Source: Bacteroidales bacterium (GTDB taxonomy: Bacteria > Bacteroidota > Bacteroidia > Bacteroidales > F082). Taken from it: a DNA stretch of 32,887 nucleotides. The notes under the pieces are model-generated. The model saw nothing but the letters and a program-made list of their open reading frames with translations, was not told the DNA's origin and did not search any database. This document shows, in pieces, positions 1-12,403 of this stretch. Every line of letters begins with the position of its first letter. Position 1 is the first letter of the stretch. Both the position numbers and the translations under genes were made by a program. The stretch spans positions 1-32,887 of the forward strand of contig JAGYLH010000039.1 of NCBI GenBank assembly GCA_018400955.1, given 5' to 3'.

Positions 1-325
1 TGCCGGGCATAGAAGCACGGGCTCCTGAACGAACTGATAAAAGACAGGGGTTTTCACGATCACCAAATTTGGTGCCCATGATTTTTTCAACTTTTTCAAC
101 TGCAGCTTCAACTTCTTTGCGGATGAGCTCAACTGTTGCGTCGTGACCTTTTTCGTAATAAAGGGTACAAACATCAGTGGTGATTGTGAAACCGGGAGGA
201 ACCGGCACGCCAATCAAATTCATTTCGGCAAGGTTGGCACCTTTACCACCCAGCAGGGATTTCATCGAGGAATTACCATCGGCTTTGCGGTCACCGAAGG
301 AATAAACATACTTGGTTTTTGCCAT
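1..325 (-). CDS. ppdK: Pyruvate, phosphate dikinase, N-terminal part (runs off window)
   Basis: The minus strand from the ATG at 325 encodes 108 residues beginning [12 protein letters not shown], before the window edge cuts it. The stretch with [10 protein letters not shown], then [11 protein letters not shown], and further on [12 protein letters not shown] is the typical N-terminal nucleotide-binding region of PPDK. In this family the enzyme interconverts pyruvate, ATP and phosphate with phosphoenolpyruvate, AMP and pyrophosphate in the cytoplasm. The full protein is usually about 900 residues, so only about an eighth is here. It is divergent from the lysine-degradation genes. A TATTTTTG element at 408-415 on the minus strand is a fair candidate promoter. 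PEP synthase shares some motifs, but the start is PPDK-like. Confidence 0.93.
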   Translation of the reverse strand, partial: MAKTKYVYSFGDRKADGNSSMKSLLGGKGANLAEMNLIGVPVPPGFTITTDVCTLYYEKGHDATVELIRKEVEAAVEKVEKIMGTKFGDRENPCLLSVRSGARASMPG

Positions 326-407
326 GTTTAATAGATTTTATTAATGATAATTGTTATAATTTTCTGTACGTGTGTTAATTACGTGGTTTGCATTTTATTA
401 GGAAGCA

Positions 408-415
408 CAAAAATA
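408..415 (-). promoter_or_regulatory. Candidate -7 element (TATTTTTG) for ppdK
   Basis: The minus strand reads TATTTTTG, an exact match to the Bacteroidota -7 consensus TAnnTTTG, 82 bases before the ppdK ATG. No convincing -33 TTG is seen at the usual distance, so the call rests on the -7 box alone. The rest of the 326-607 divergent spacer is AT-rich with no other recognisable element. Confidence 0.4.
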
Positions 416-607
416 CGGATTTTATGGCTCATTACTTTCGGCACCGCATTTTTATAATCCCTTTTTTAGCGCAATCGTTTGAATTTCAGTAAATGAATAA
501 TTTAAAAGCTTTCTAAATTGGTTTTGGTTGATTTAAAAACGCTACTTGGCTTGAAGAATCGAAAAAAAAGGGTGAATTTCGTAGCTTCATTTATTTTGGA
601 AAAGCTT

Positions 608-1912
608 ATGAAACATACAATCGGCATTCGACATGAGGATAAATATGTAATGGAGCGGAGGGTAGCCCTTATTCCTAAGCATATCAAGGCGTTAGTTAAA
701 GAAAATATTGATTTTGAAGTACAAAAATCGGCTAAAAGAATATTTAAGAATGATGAGTTTGTGCAGGCAGGAGCAAACTTAACGGAGAAAATTGAAAAGG
801 CTGACGTGATTTTTGGAGTAAAAGAAATGCCTGCCGATTTTTTTGAGGAAGGTAAAACATATGTTTTCTTTTCACATGTAATTAAAGGCCAGTCCTATAA
901 TATGCCAATGCTAAAGGCTTTGATGGCTAAGAAATGCCAACTGATAGATTATGAAAAGATTACCAATGAAGATGGTAAGCGCTTAATATTTTTTGGTCGG
1001 TTTGCCGGTTTGGCCGGAATGATTAATTCGTTATGGTCTTTAGGGCAACGGCTTAAAATCAAAGGAATTGAAACGCCTTTGACCAGTATTAAGCAGTCTC
1101 ATCAATATAATTCACTGGTTGAAGCCATGAAGGCGGTTTCTGAAGTTGGTTTGCAAATTGCCAAAGAAGGACTTCCGGACGAAGTTGGACCTGTGGTAAT
1201 TGGTTTTACGGGCTACGGAAATGTTTCGAAAGGAGCACAGGAGATAGCCAATTTATTGCCTTCGATTGAGATTACTCCGGAACAATTATTAGCGATAGAT
1301 TTCGAAAATTCACCAAAAACCTTGATTTACAAAGTGATTTTCAAAGAGGAGCATATTTCGGAACCAATCGACGTTTCGCAGGATTTTGAACTTTCGCACT
1401 ATTATAAACATCCTGAGGCCTACAAAAATAGTTTTGAAAAGTATATTCCAAAGTTGAGTATTCTGATGAATTGTATGTATTGGGACGACAGGTATCCAAG
1501 AATTGTAACGAAAGATTTTCTTGAAAAGCTTTATGCCTCAGGTGAACCAAAGCTAAAAGTAATTGGTGATGTAACCTGCGATCCTGATGGGTCAATTGAA
1601 TGTACACATAAAGGAACAGAAATTGAAGACCCTGTTTTTGTTTATGATCCAAAATCCCGCACTTATAAAATGGGTTTTGTGGGTGATGGAATTCTTGTGA
1701 TGGCTGTTGATATTTTGCCAAGCGAATTACCTCGAGAATCTTCGGAGGCATTTAGTGATGCGCTATTTCCGTTTGTTAAGGCAGTTGCCGAAACGGATTT
1801 TGATGCAGACTTTGATCAGCTTACTTTGCCCGCGCCACTCAAAAGGGCTATGATTGTGCATCAGGGAGCTTTAACACCTGACTATACCTATATTAAAGAG
1901 TATCTGGATTAG
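608..1912 (+). CDS. Lysine-ketoglutarate reductase (saccharopine-forming), stand-alone
   Basis: This 434-residue protein resembles the N-terminal half of the animal and plant bifunctional enzyme LKR/SDH. That enzyme condenses lysine with 2-oxoglutarate using NADPH to give saccharopine, the first step of lysine degradation. Visible features are an AlaDh/PNT-type N-terminal domain (IGIRHEDKYVMERRVALIP near residues 5-23), the segment TYVFFSHVIKGQ at 84-95, and a Rossmann-type GFTGYGNVSKGA at 199-210. I chose the ATG at 608. An in-frame TTG at 518 would add 30 residues that look non-coding (rich in K, L and F) and extend past the family's normal start. The saccharopine dehydrogenase gene follows 51 bases downstream, so the two probably form an operon. 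The family assignment is strong; the exact cofactor is inferred. Confidence 0.88.
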   Translation: MKHTIGIRHEDKYVMERRVALIPKHIKALVKENIDFEVQKSAKRIFKNDEFVQAGANLTEKIEKADVIFGVKEMPADFFEEGKTYVFFSHVIKGQSYNMPMLKALMAKKCQLIDYEKITNEDGKRLIFFGRFAGLAGMINSLWSLGQRLKIKGIETPLTSIKQSHQYNSLVEAMKAVSEVGLQIAKEGLPDEVGPVVIGFTGYGNVSKGAQEIANLLPSIEITPEQLLAIDFENSPKTLIYKVIFKEEHISEPIDVSQDFELSHYYKHPEAYKNSFEKYIPKLSILMNCMYWDDRYPRIVTKDFLEKLYASGEPKLKVIGDVTCDPDGSIECTHKGTEIEDPVFVYDPKSRTYKMGFVGDGILVMAVDILPSELPRESSEAFSDALFPFVKAVAETDFDADFDQLTLPAPLKRAMIVHQGALTPDYTYIKEYLD

Positions 1913-1963
1913 AATTTTCAGAAATTAATTACGCTCCAGTAAAAATATCCATAATTTAATTTT

Positions 1964-3298
1964 ATGAAACAGATTCTGGTTTTGGGAGCCGGATTATCGG
2001 CTACCAGTTTAATTGATTACCTGCTTAAGCAAGCAGAGATATATGATTGGTACATTGTGCTTGCAGATATTGATGAAAAACTTGCGCACAAAAAAATTAA
2101 AGGTCACCCACGAGGCAAGGCTCAGGCATTTGATGTTGCTGATTCAGCTGCTATCGATAGTTTACTCGACCAAAAGGATGTGGTAGTTTCGCTGCTTCCG
2201 GCACGTTTTCACGATTCAATTGCAGCTGCTTGCCTTCAGAAAGGCATTCACATGGCTACTGCATCTTATGTTTCGCCGGCTCTGAAGTTGATGGAAAAAG
2301 AGATCGAGGCAAAAAACCTCATCTTTTTAAATGAACTGGGAGTTGATCCCGGAATCGATCATATGTCAGCAATGCGGGTGATAGACAAGATAAGACAAAA
2401 AGGTGGTCAGTTAGCATCTTTTTATTCCTTTACGGGAGGGTTAATTGCTCCCGAATCAGATAACAATCCATGGCATTATAAATTTACGTGGAATCCCAGA
2501 AATGTTGTTGTTGCCGGACAGGGAGTATCGCAATTTATAAAAAATGGAAAATATAAACATATTCCTTATCATCAGCTGTTTAACCGGATTTTGGAAAGAG
2601 AAGTTTTAGACTACGGGAGCTTTGAAATATATCCAAACAGGGATTCTCTGAAGTACCGGAAAGTTTATCAGCTGGATAAAATTCCAACGATTTTTAGAGG
2701 TACGATGCGTCGTCCTGGTTATGCTGCTGCATGGAATGTGTTTGTTCAATTGGGCTGCACTGATGACACCTATGTGATTGAGGAGTCGGAAAATATGACC
2801 TATCGGGAGTTCGTCAACACCTTTTTAAGGTATGATCCGGGAAAACCTGTTGAGGAAAAACTCGTCGATTATTTGAATTTGGATCCCGAAGGCGAAGTAA
2901 TGCAAAAACTAAAATGGCTTGGCATTTTCGATAACAGGAAAATCGAGCTTAAAAATGCTACTCCTGCTCAAATCTTACAAAAATTGCTCACCGAAAAATG
3001 GGCACTGGATCCTGATGATAAGGATATGATTGTGATGCAGCATGAGTTTGAGTATGAATTAGATGATACCATGTATCAAATCACGTCTTCGATGGTTTAT
3101 ATTGGAAAGAGTACAACCGAAACTGCTATGGCAATTACCGTTGGAACACCGCTTGCTATTGCAGTGAAACTGCTACTTACAGGCCAGATTCAGCAGAAGG
3201 GAGTGATTATTCCTACAAAACCTGAGCTTTATAATCCCATTCTGGATGAACTGGAAACTTATGGAATAAAATTCGTTGAGAAAGAATTAATAGTTTAG
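1964..3298 (+). CDS. Saccharopine dehydrogenase (glutamate-forming)
   Basis: The 444-residue protein starts MKQILVLGAGLSA, a Rossmann dinucleotide-binding turn (GAGLSA at 8-13). It continues with the family segment ELGVDPGIDHMSAMRVID (about 124-141) and NPWHYKFTWNPRNVV, which lies in the substrate-binding half. In the LKR/SDH family this enzyme oxidises saccharopine to glutamate and 2-aminoadipate semialdehyde, the second step of lysine degradation. Its length matches the C-terminal half of the eukaryotic fusion. It lies directly after the reductase gene, supporting a two-gene operon with the pathway split over two polypeptides. The start codon follows an AT-rich stretch with no Shine-Dalgarno, as is normal for the phylum. 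Confidence 0.92.
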   Translation: MKQILVLGAGLSATSLIDYLLKQAEIYDWYIVLADIDEKLAHKKIKGHPRGKAQAFDVADSAAIDSLLDQKDVVVSLLPARFHDSIAAACLQKGIHMATASYVSPALKLMEKEIEAKNLIFLNELGVDPGIDHMSAMRVIDKIRQKGGQLASFYSFTGGLIAPESDNNPWHYKFTWNPRNVVVAGQGVSQFIKNGKYKHIPYHQLFNRILEREVLDYGSFEIYPNRDSLKYRKVYQLDKIPTIFRGTMRRPGYAAAWNVFVQLGCTDDTYVIEESENMTYREFVNTFLRYDPGKPVEEKLVDYLNLDPEGEVMQKLKWLGIFDNRKIELKNATPAQILQKLLTEKWALDPDDKDMIVMQHEFEYELDDTMYQITSSMVYIGKSTTETAMAITVGTPLAIAVKLLLTGQIQQKGVIIPTKPELYNPILDELETYGIKFVEKELIV

Positions 3299-3340
3299 AT
3301 CTGATTTAATTTTGGAGAAAACGTATTAATAATCAATGTG

Positions 3341-3361
3341 TTTGATCAGGAATTGATCAAA
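3341..3361. other. Hairpin between convergent genes
   Basis: TTTGATCA and TGATCAAA form an 8-bp perfect stem with a 5-base loop in the gap between the saccharopine dehydrogenase stop and the converging small ORF. There is no clean run of T's on either side, so a terminator role is possible but not shown. Confidence 0.35.
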
Positions 3362-3371
3362 AGCAAAAAGC

Positions 3372-3695
3372 TTATTTGATCCGAAATTTATTATTCTCCA
3401 GAATGAAGGTGTATTGAAAACTACGTGTTGAAACCTCAATTCGGGCGATTTCTGCCGATGTGATATGGCAGTTTTCAATTTCGTTGATTTTTATTAATTC
3501 TCCGGTTTTTACGACGATTTCTTTTATTGAAGTTGTGTATTTATTCCCTGATTTACAAATAATTGACACTGTTAATTGTCGAATATTTTTACCGCCGACA
3601 TTATATAAAACCAAATTATTTGATTCTGGCTTATGATATTGATAGCTCAATTCAAGTGGATATTTTTTTGAACTGCTTAAGGGATTCCATGGCAT
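3372..3695 (-). CDS. Small hypothetical protein, 107 aa
   Basis: I do not recognise this gene. The ATG at 3695 opens a 107-residue frame (MPWNPLSSSKKYPLEL...) ending at 3372. There is no signal peptide or membrane segment. The composition (alternating hydrophobic and polar residues, with stretches such as NNLVLYNVGGKN and QLTVSIICKSGNKY) suggests a small beta-sandwich-like fold. It sits alone, convergent with the saccharopine dehydrogenase gene and divergent from the J-domain gene. No strong TAnnTTTG promoter is visible upstream. The protein-like amino-acid pattern and lack of a competing frame support it being real, but it could be a decayed fragment. Confidence 0.55.
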   Translation of the reverse strand: MPWNPLSSSKKYPLELSYQYHKPESNNLVLYNVGGKNIRQLTVSIICKSGNKYTTSIKEIVVKTGELIKINEIENCHITSAEIARIEVSTRSFQYTFILENNKFRIK

Positions 3696-3809
3696 TTTGA
3701 AAAAAATAAAGTGGGGAAATGTGATTTATTGTTTCTGTAAAGGTAGTTGATAGAGTGAACCAAACATACTATTTATATAATCTTTAACAATTTTATAATG
3801 TGATTAATT

Positions 3810-3842
3810 TTGAATCCATTAGCCGCAAAAACCCTATTTTTG
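3810..3842 (+). promoter_or_regulatory. Promoter of the TerB/J-domain gene
   Basis: TTG at 3810-3812 and TATTTTTG at 3835-3842, separated by 22 bases, match the Bacteroidota -33/-7 arrangement. The start codon follows 16 bases after the -7 element, so the predicted leader is very short. Confidence 0.6.
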
Positions 3843-3858
3843 CTGAAAATATGACAAG

Positions 3859-4671
3859 ATGGGCTGGGTTTTTACAATCATTATTATTTTAATCCTGATA
3901 GGATACTTTTATAATCGGAACGAAACTTCAAACAAGCAAAAGAATAATGGCTCAAAAGGATATGCCAAATGGGTTGGTGGTGGCCTGGGTTGGGCTTTTG
4001 GAGGCCCTATTGGAGGCATATTAGGATTTGCTTTCGGAAAGATGTTCGAAGATATGCAATCTGGTGCATACTCCCAGGAAGGAGGAACACTGCAAGGTGA
4101 CTTCAAATTAAGTTTATTGGTGCTTTCGGCTGCTGTTATGAAAGCTGATGGCAGCGTACGTAAATCAGAATTGGATTTTGTCAGGCGGTTTTTCGTAACC
4201 AATTTTGGTCAAGCATCTGCTGATCAATCCATACTGATGCTGCGTGAAATAGTTAAACAAGACATAAACCTTCAGGAAGTGAGCCGGCAGATTGGTCAAT
4301 TTATGGATTATCCTTCTCGTCTTCAGTTGTTACATTACCTGTTTGGAATAGCTCAGGCTGATGGTCAGCTGCCTCTGAATGAGATAAATACAATAAGTGC
4401 TATAGCCGCTTATATGGGAATCAATCCATCTGATTTTGATGCTATCAAAGCCATGTTTGTGAAGGAGACTAACAGTGCTTTTAAAATACTTGAGATTCAA
4501 CCCGAAGCATCAGATGCCGAAGTGAAAAAGGCTTACCGCGAAATGGCACTTAAGTTTCATCCGGATAAAGTAAGTCATTTGGGAGAAGAGGTCAGAAAAG
4601 CGGCTGAAGCAAAATTTCAGGAGGTGACAGCAGCCTACGAAAAGATAAAAAAGGAGCGAAATTTAAAATAA
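3859..4671 (+). CDS. Membrane-anchored TerB-J-domain protein (DjlA-like co-chaperone)
   Basis: This is a 270-residue protein with an N-terminal membrane segment (about 3-17), a glycine-rich stretch (about 40-60, GGGLGWAFGGPIGGILG), a TerB-type helical domain (about 82-195) and a C-terminal J domain (about 204-268). The J domain contains the HPD signature at 234-236, which in J proteins stimulates the ATPase of DnaK. This domain order is that of DjlA, an inner-membrane co-chaperone with its J domain in the cytoplasm. It has its own promoter just upstream. Its TAA (4669-4671) directly abuts the stop codon of the converging putative porin gene. The client proteins cannot be told from the sequence. 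Confidence 0.9.
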   Translation: MGWVFTIIIILILIGYFYNRNETSNKQKNNGSKGYAKWVGGGLGWAFGGPIGGILGFAFGKMFEDMQSGAYSQEGGTLQGDFKLSLLVLSAAVMKADGSVRKSELDFVRRFFVTNFGQASADQSILMLREIVKQDINLQEVSRQIGQFMDYPSRLQLLHYLFGIAQADGQLPLNEINTISAIAAYMGINPSDFDAIKAMFVKETNSAFKILEIQPEASDAEVKKAYREMALKFHPDKVSHLGEEVRKAAEAKFQEVTAAYEKIKKERNLK

Positions 4672-6609
4672 CTATTGGTAAAAGCGCCAGTTTACTCCGA
4701 AGTAGAAACGGGCGTCGCGCATAGGATAGTGAGGCGTTGTAAAATAGCGATAATCACCGGCAAGACCAAGCAAATTAGCATATTGTAAATAGATATTTGC
4801 CCTTTTTACTTTTAATGCCAGATACACATCCAGGTAAGGATAGTTGCCTATTTTCTCGTCAAATTGCATATGAAATCTTCTCAGTGCAGGCATATAAGCA
4901 TCAGCATAATAAGCACTAAACCACCTGATATTAAAACCAGGCTGCATAACAGCAGCATTCTTGAACAAGGACTGCGAGAAACCAAATTTGAGGTTTGCGG
5001 CTAGTTCGGGTAAATGCATCGCACTGTCGATATCTGCTTTTTGATAGGAAACAAAACCCTGAACATTGAACTTGCCCTTTTGAAAATCAAATGTTGTTTT
5101 GATAGTTCTGATGTTTAAGGTGCCGCCAATTTGTTCCGGAAACGCATTTTCATTGAGAAAAAGATATTTATCTATGCTCGTTTGATTCACTGAAAATCCT
5201 AAAAACCAAATTTTATAGGTTCCCTCTAATTCAAAAGTGTTTTGTTTTTCAAAACTATTATCCCATCTGAAATGATTAGATAAAAAACTATTGTAAAACC
5301 ATGAAGGCGATTGTGAACGGATGTTTAACTTGAAACTTACTTCACCAAAATCTTTCTTTTTACTTTTGAAGCTTTGAGATGCCTTTGAGTTTAAAACAAA
5401 ATCACCAGCCTGATGGCCACCAATCAGCATATTCAAGTGAGCTGAAAGTTTTGTTTTTTCTTTAAGATTTAAATTAAACCCTCCAAGAATTCCTAATTGG
5501 TCATAATTATAACGGTTAACAAATAACAGGCTGTCATTTGTCCCTTGAAAAAGTTTGTAAGCAGCATGCTCAGCACCAAAATAGAAAAAGAAAAGCGGTA
5601 TTTTATCCGGTTTTACATAACTTAAACTATTCCAAACCAGACTATTCTTAATCATTTGGGTCGAAATAGAGTCGTTAGTTACCAATGAATCAAACAAAGG
5701 TGAGAAAGGCTGGTAAAATTCATTAAGTGGATTTGGATCTGCATAGAGTTGTTGATTTCGCTGGTAAACTAAAGCATGTTTTATCCGACCTGTCTGAATA
5801 CGATTGCGTGTTTTAGTGATCGAATCAGATGATTTTTTCTCAGGGGCAGAAAGGATGAAATACTGTTCAAAGCCAAATCCTGAAGCCTTAATTGTGTTAT
5901 TGGCTTGCTGCAGCCAAACATCGATCACCCTGCGATCAGTTTCAATATTGTTTGTGAAAATGCTGTCGGTTGTTATCCCGCCATTTTCCTGCTGCTCCAA
6001 TTTGTTTCTAAAGTAGAAAGCACCAACGCCATAACGTTCATTTTTTATGCGATAACTTCCTGAAAAAACTACGGAGCTATTATTTGTTTTGCTATTGAGG
6101 TATGGACCCGGAGAATTTATCAGATTATAATCCATTCCAATGATAAGCCGTGGAGAAAATTCGCGGGTAAAATTGACTTTGATTTGTTGTTCTTTTTTGC
6201 TTCCCATGGTATAGCGGATTTCGGAGTAGGGGAGCATAGGTAAAAAGAACCGAACATCCTGAGCAGTTTTCACAAATCTTTCATCAGCCGAAAGTTGCAT
6301 ATCAAATCCTAATGGTATCGGCGCAAAAGGATTTATCATTGATTGGTGAGCTAAACCAGCGTTGCTTAACGTTGAAAAGGATTGGGAAAAGTCGTCCAGG
6401 GGATCAAAAAACGTGGCATTAAATAAACTCGTATCACTAAAATATGTTTTATGCAAAGCAAGACTATCAAAGCTATTTTTGAAAAACATAACTCTTGTTG
6501 AATCAGTTTTTTGCATGACCACCGAATCTTTTTGAGCATATAAAACAACTTCAAAAAGCAGTAGAATTACAGTAAAAATATAAGGAGCAATCAGTGATCT
6601 GAACAACAT
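4672..6609 (-). CDS. Putative outer-membrane porin
   Basis: From the ATG at 6609 this encodes 645 residues. It starts with a signal peptide (LLLFEVVLYAQ, cleavage likely after YAQ), then a long run of alternating beta-strand-like segments with many aromatic residues, ending in NWRFYQ, an aromatic end typical of outer-membrane barrels. It resembles the large Bacteroidota family annotated as putative porins. An in-frame start at 6711 would add 34 residues ahead of the signal peptide and run into the rRNA terminator, so I rejected it. The minus strand just upstream carries TATTTTTA, a one-mismatch -7 element. The gene converges on the J-domain gene with zero bases between stop codons. The substrate is unknown. 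Confidence 0.8.
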   Translation of the reverse strand: MLFRSLIAPYIFTVILLLFEVVLYAQKDSVVMQKTDSTRVMFFKNSFDSLALHKTYFSDTSLFNATFFDPLDDFSQSFSTLSNAGLAHQSMINPFAPIPLGFDMQLSADERFVKTAQDVRFFLPMLPYSEIRYTMGSKKEQQIKVNFTREFSPRLIIGMDYNLINSPGPYLNSKTNNSSVVFSGSYRIKNERYGVGAFYFRNKLEQQENGGITTDSIFTNNIETDRRVIDVWLQQANNTIKASGFGFEQYFILSAPEKKSSDSITKTRNRIQTGRIKHALVYQRNQQLYADPNPLNEFYQPFSPLFDSLVTNDSISTQMIKNSLVWNSLSYVKPDKIPLFFFYFGAEHAAYKLFQGTNDSLLFVNRYNYDQLGILGGFNLNLKEKTKLSAHLNMLIGGHQAGDFVLNSKASQSFKSKKKDFGEVSFKLNIRSQSPSWFYNSFLSNHFRWDNSFEKQNTFELEGTYKIWFLGFSVNQTSIDKYLFLNENAFPEQIGGTLNIRTIKTTFDFQKGKFNVQGFVSYQKADIDSAMHLPELAANLKFGFSQSLFKNAAVMQPGFNIRWFSAYYADAYMPALRRFHMQFDEKIGNYPYLDVYLALKVKRANIYLQYANLLGLAGDYRYFTTPHYPMRDARFYFGVNWRFYQ

Positions 6610-6701
6610 ACCAATAGTTAGATTATTTGCCTGTAAAAATACACATTTACATCCGACTTTTGGAGATAAATTCAAGTTGAAAGGGTAGGGGATTAAATCA
6701 A

Positions 6702-6733
6702 AAATCCCCACTACAAGATAGTAGCGGGGATTT
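6702..6733 (-). terminator. Terminator of the rRNA operon
   Basis: On the minus strand, just after 5S, AAATCCCCGCTAC pairs with GTAGTGGGGATTT over 13 bp (one G-T pair) around a 6-base loop, followed by TTGATTT. This is a strong intrinsic terminator positioned to end rRNA transcription before the porin gene. Confidence 0.85.
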
Positions 6734-6737
6734 GATA

Positions 6738-6850
<113 letters not shown>

Positions 6851-6946
6851 AGTATCATAATGATTGCTATTGTTAGCAATCAATGACATGTGCTGAAAGG
6901 AGCGCACCCGTTAGTAAAAAAAGGGTGAGCTAAAAGAGACGTTTTT

Positions 6947-6973
6947 ACAAATCGTCAAAGATCTTTGTGTGAA

Positions 6974-6978
<5 letters not shown>
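6947..6978 (-). other. 3' arm of the 23S processing stem
   Basis: On the minus strand CTTTCTTC (6971-6978) pairs with GAAGAAAG at the 23S 5' end (9879-9886). Nine bases further out, ACGATTTGT (6947-6955) pairs with ACAAATCGT (9895-9903). Together they bring the 23S ends into one long interrupted helix of the kind cut by RNase III in other bacteria. The cleavage itself is inferred. Confidence 0.65.
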
Positions 6979-9878
<2,900 letters not shown>

Positions 9879-9883
<5 letters not shown>

Positions 9884-9903
9884 TTCAATCTGTAACGATT
9901 TGT
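9879..9903 (-). other. 5' arm of the 23S processing stem
   Basis: Partner of the arm at 6947-6978: the minus strand carries ACAAATCGT (9895-9903) and GAAGAAAG (9879-9886), both perfectly complementary to the 3' flank of 23S. Confidence 0.65.
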
Positions 9904-10031
9904 ATCTTGATGCTCTTTTTTGCTCGTTTAAGTTTATGATCTATCATCACAGATGCTTTACATATCACTATGTGCTGCACTTGCTCCTGATCACAACTCT
10001 ATTTTTTTACTCGTTGTGTCTCCTTTCAACA

Positions 10032-10042
10032 TGTCAAAGAAC
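10032..10042 (-). promoter_or_regulatory. boxA-like antitermination site before 23S
   Basis: The minus strand reads GTTCTTTGACA in the tRNA-Ala to 23S spacer. It closely resembles the site in the 16S leader (12105-12116) and boxA elements of rRNA operons, where Nus factors load onto RNA polymerase. The remaining spacer (9904-10094) shows no further gene. Confidence 0.6.
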
Positions 10043-10094
10043 CTTTTTTGATTTTAAAATCCTAAATGCAATATTCAAAATCTTAATTCAACTG

Positions 10095-10168
10095 TGGAGA
10101 ATAAGGGAGTCGAACCCTTGACCTCTAGAATGCAAATCTAGCGCTCTAGCCAACTGAGCTAATTCCCC
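10095..10168 (-). tRNA. tRNA-Ala (anticodon TGC)
   Basis: A 74-base cloverleaf on the minus strand. The acceptor GGGGAAT pairs with ATTCTCC (one G-T pair), the D arm starts TAGCTC, the anticodon stem is CTAGA/TCTAG with loop TTTGCAT giving anticodon TGC, and the T arm contains GGTTCGACT. CCA is not encoded. It lies in the 16S-23S spacer as usual. Confidence 0.97.
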
Positions 10169-10182
10169 CCAAACGTTTACTG

Positions 10183-10256
10183 TAGTCCCGGGCAGACTCG
10201 AACTGCCGACCCCTACATTATCAGTGTAGTGCTCTAACCAACTGAGCTACGGGACT
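10183..10256 (-). tRNA. tRNA-Ile (anticodon GAT)
   Basis: A 74-base cloverleaf on the minus strand. The acceptor AGTCCCG pairs perfectly with CGGGACT, the anticodon stem is CTACA/TGTAG with loop CTGATAA giving anticodon GAT, and the T arm contains AGTTCGAGT. CCA is not encoded. It is 14 bases upstream of tRNA-Ala in transcription order. Confidence 0.97.
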
Positions 10257-10415
10257 GTTTCGCATCGCGCTAACTATCGGTGTCCCGGCTTTTGTGTAGC
10301 CTTTGTTACCGGTAGTCGCTTGATGTACCAGTTGGTCTTGTGTTGAACCGGGTCAGCCTTTTAGCTGCTTGCGTTTGGGTGTTTCTTGGTTCATTTTTGC
10401 TTGTAAGCCTAAAGT

Positions 10416-10430
10416 AAAAGCCTGAAAAGG
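10416..10430 (-). other. 3' arm of the 16S processing stem
   Basis: The minus strand carries CCTTTTCAGGCTTTT about 50 bases after the 16S 3' end. It pairs over 15 bases with AAAAGCCTGGAAAGG in the 16S leader (12081-12095), with a single G-U pair. This is the expected place for an RNase III-type processing stem that loops out 16S. Confidence 0.75.
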
Positions 10431-10481
10431 CACATTGGCCTTTCTAATTGTATGATTTTTTGCCGTTCGTAACATCTCTCC

Positions 10482-12007
<1,526 letters not shown>

Positions 12008-12080
12008 ATATAAAGTCATTTGTACTGTCTCTTTACAAGATGTCACTGCAAAAAAAAATTGAAAAGGTTATGTGTTTCTT

Positions 12081-12095
12081 CCTTTCCAGGCTTTT
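12081..12095 (-). other. 5' arm of the 16S processing stem
   Basis: The minus strand reads AAAAGCCTGGAAAGG, complementary over 15 bases to the arm at 10416-10430 beyond the 16S 3' end. Confidence 0.75.
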
Positions 12096-12104
12096 GGCTT
12101 CAAG

Positions 12105-12116
12105 CTTTCAAAGAAC
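12105..12116 (-). promoter_or_regulatory. boxA-like antitermination site in the 16S leader
   Basis: The minus strand reads GTTCTTTGAAAG, nearly the same as the spacer site GTTCTTTGACA at 10032-10042. It lies between the second promoter and 16S, the normal place for boxA. Confidence 0.6.
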
Positions 12117-12173
12117 TTTTATTCTTTCTCTTTTCCCGTTATTCTCTCGCTGCTTTCCTTCAAAACGGGAGTG

Positions 12174-12203
12174 CAAAATTACTGCTTTTTTTATTCCAAA
12201 CAA
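12174..12203 (-). promoter_or_regulatory. rRNA promoter P2
   Basis: The minus strand has TTG (12201-12203), a 19-base spacer and TAATTTTG (12174-12181), a full match to the -33/-7 pattern of the phylum. It lies about 170 bases before 16S and downstream of P1, giving a tandem arrangement. Confidence 0.6.
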
Positions 12204-12371
12204 GCTTTTGAGAAAAAAAATATTGAAAAATATTTTCTGCGTCTCTAACCGGCTTTAAATCAACTTCGTGGAGATTAAGTCTCCTCCCAACTCCTCTTAT
12301 TATCTGCCGACTTGCTCAAATTCTCATAAAACTACTCCCCAACTCAGGCATCTCTCCCTCGTTTGGGACGG

Positions 12372-12403
12372 CAAAGATACATACTTATTTCCCGGTTTTA
12401 CAA
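12372..12403 (-). promoter_or_regulatory. rRNA promoter P1
   Basis: The minus strand has TTG (12401-12403), a 21-base spacer and TATCTTTG (12372-12379), followed by a GC-richer start region (CCGTCCC). An A/T-rich stretch lies just upstream, like an UP element. This is the better candidate for the main rRNA promoter, about 365 bases ahead of 16S. Confidence 0.65.

Noticed and set aside
143-331. A 62-codon frame on the plus strand
   Set aside because: It is antisense to the clear ppdK N-terminus, whose minus-strand translation matches the family.
518-607. Upstream TTG start extending the lysine-ketoglutarate reductase by 30 residues
   Set aside because: The extension is low-complexity, AT-driven sequence and lies beyond the family's normal start; the ATG at 608 begins right at the conserved domain.
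6610-6711. Extended N-terminus of the putative porin
   Set aside because: It would place 34 residues before a clean signal peptide and reach into the rRNA terminator stem.
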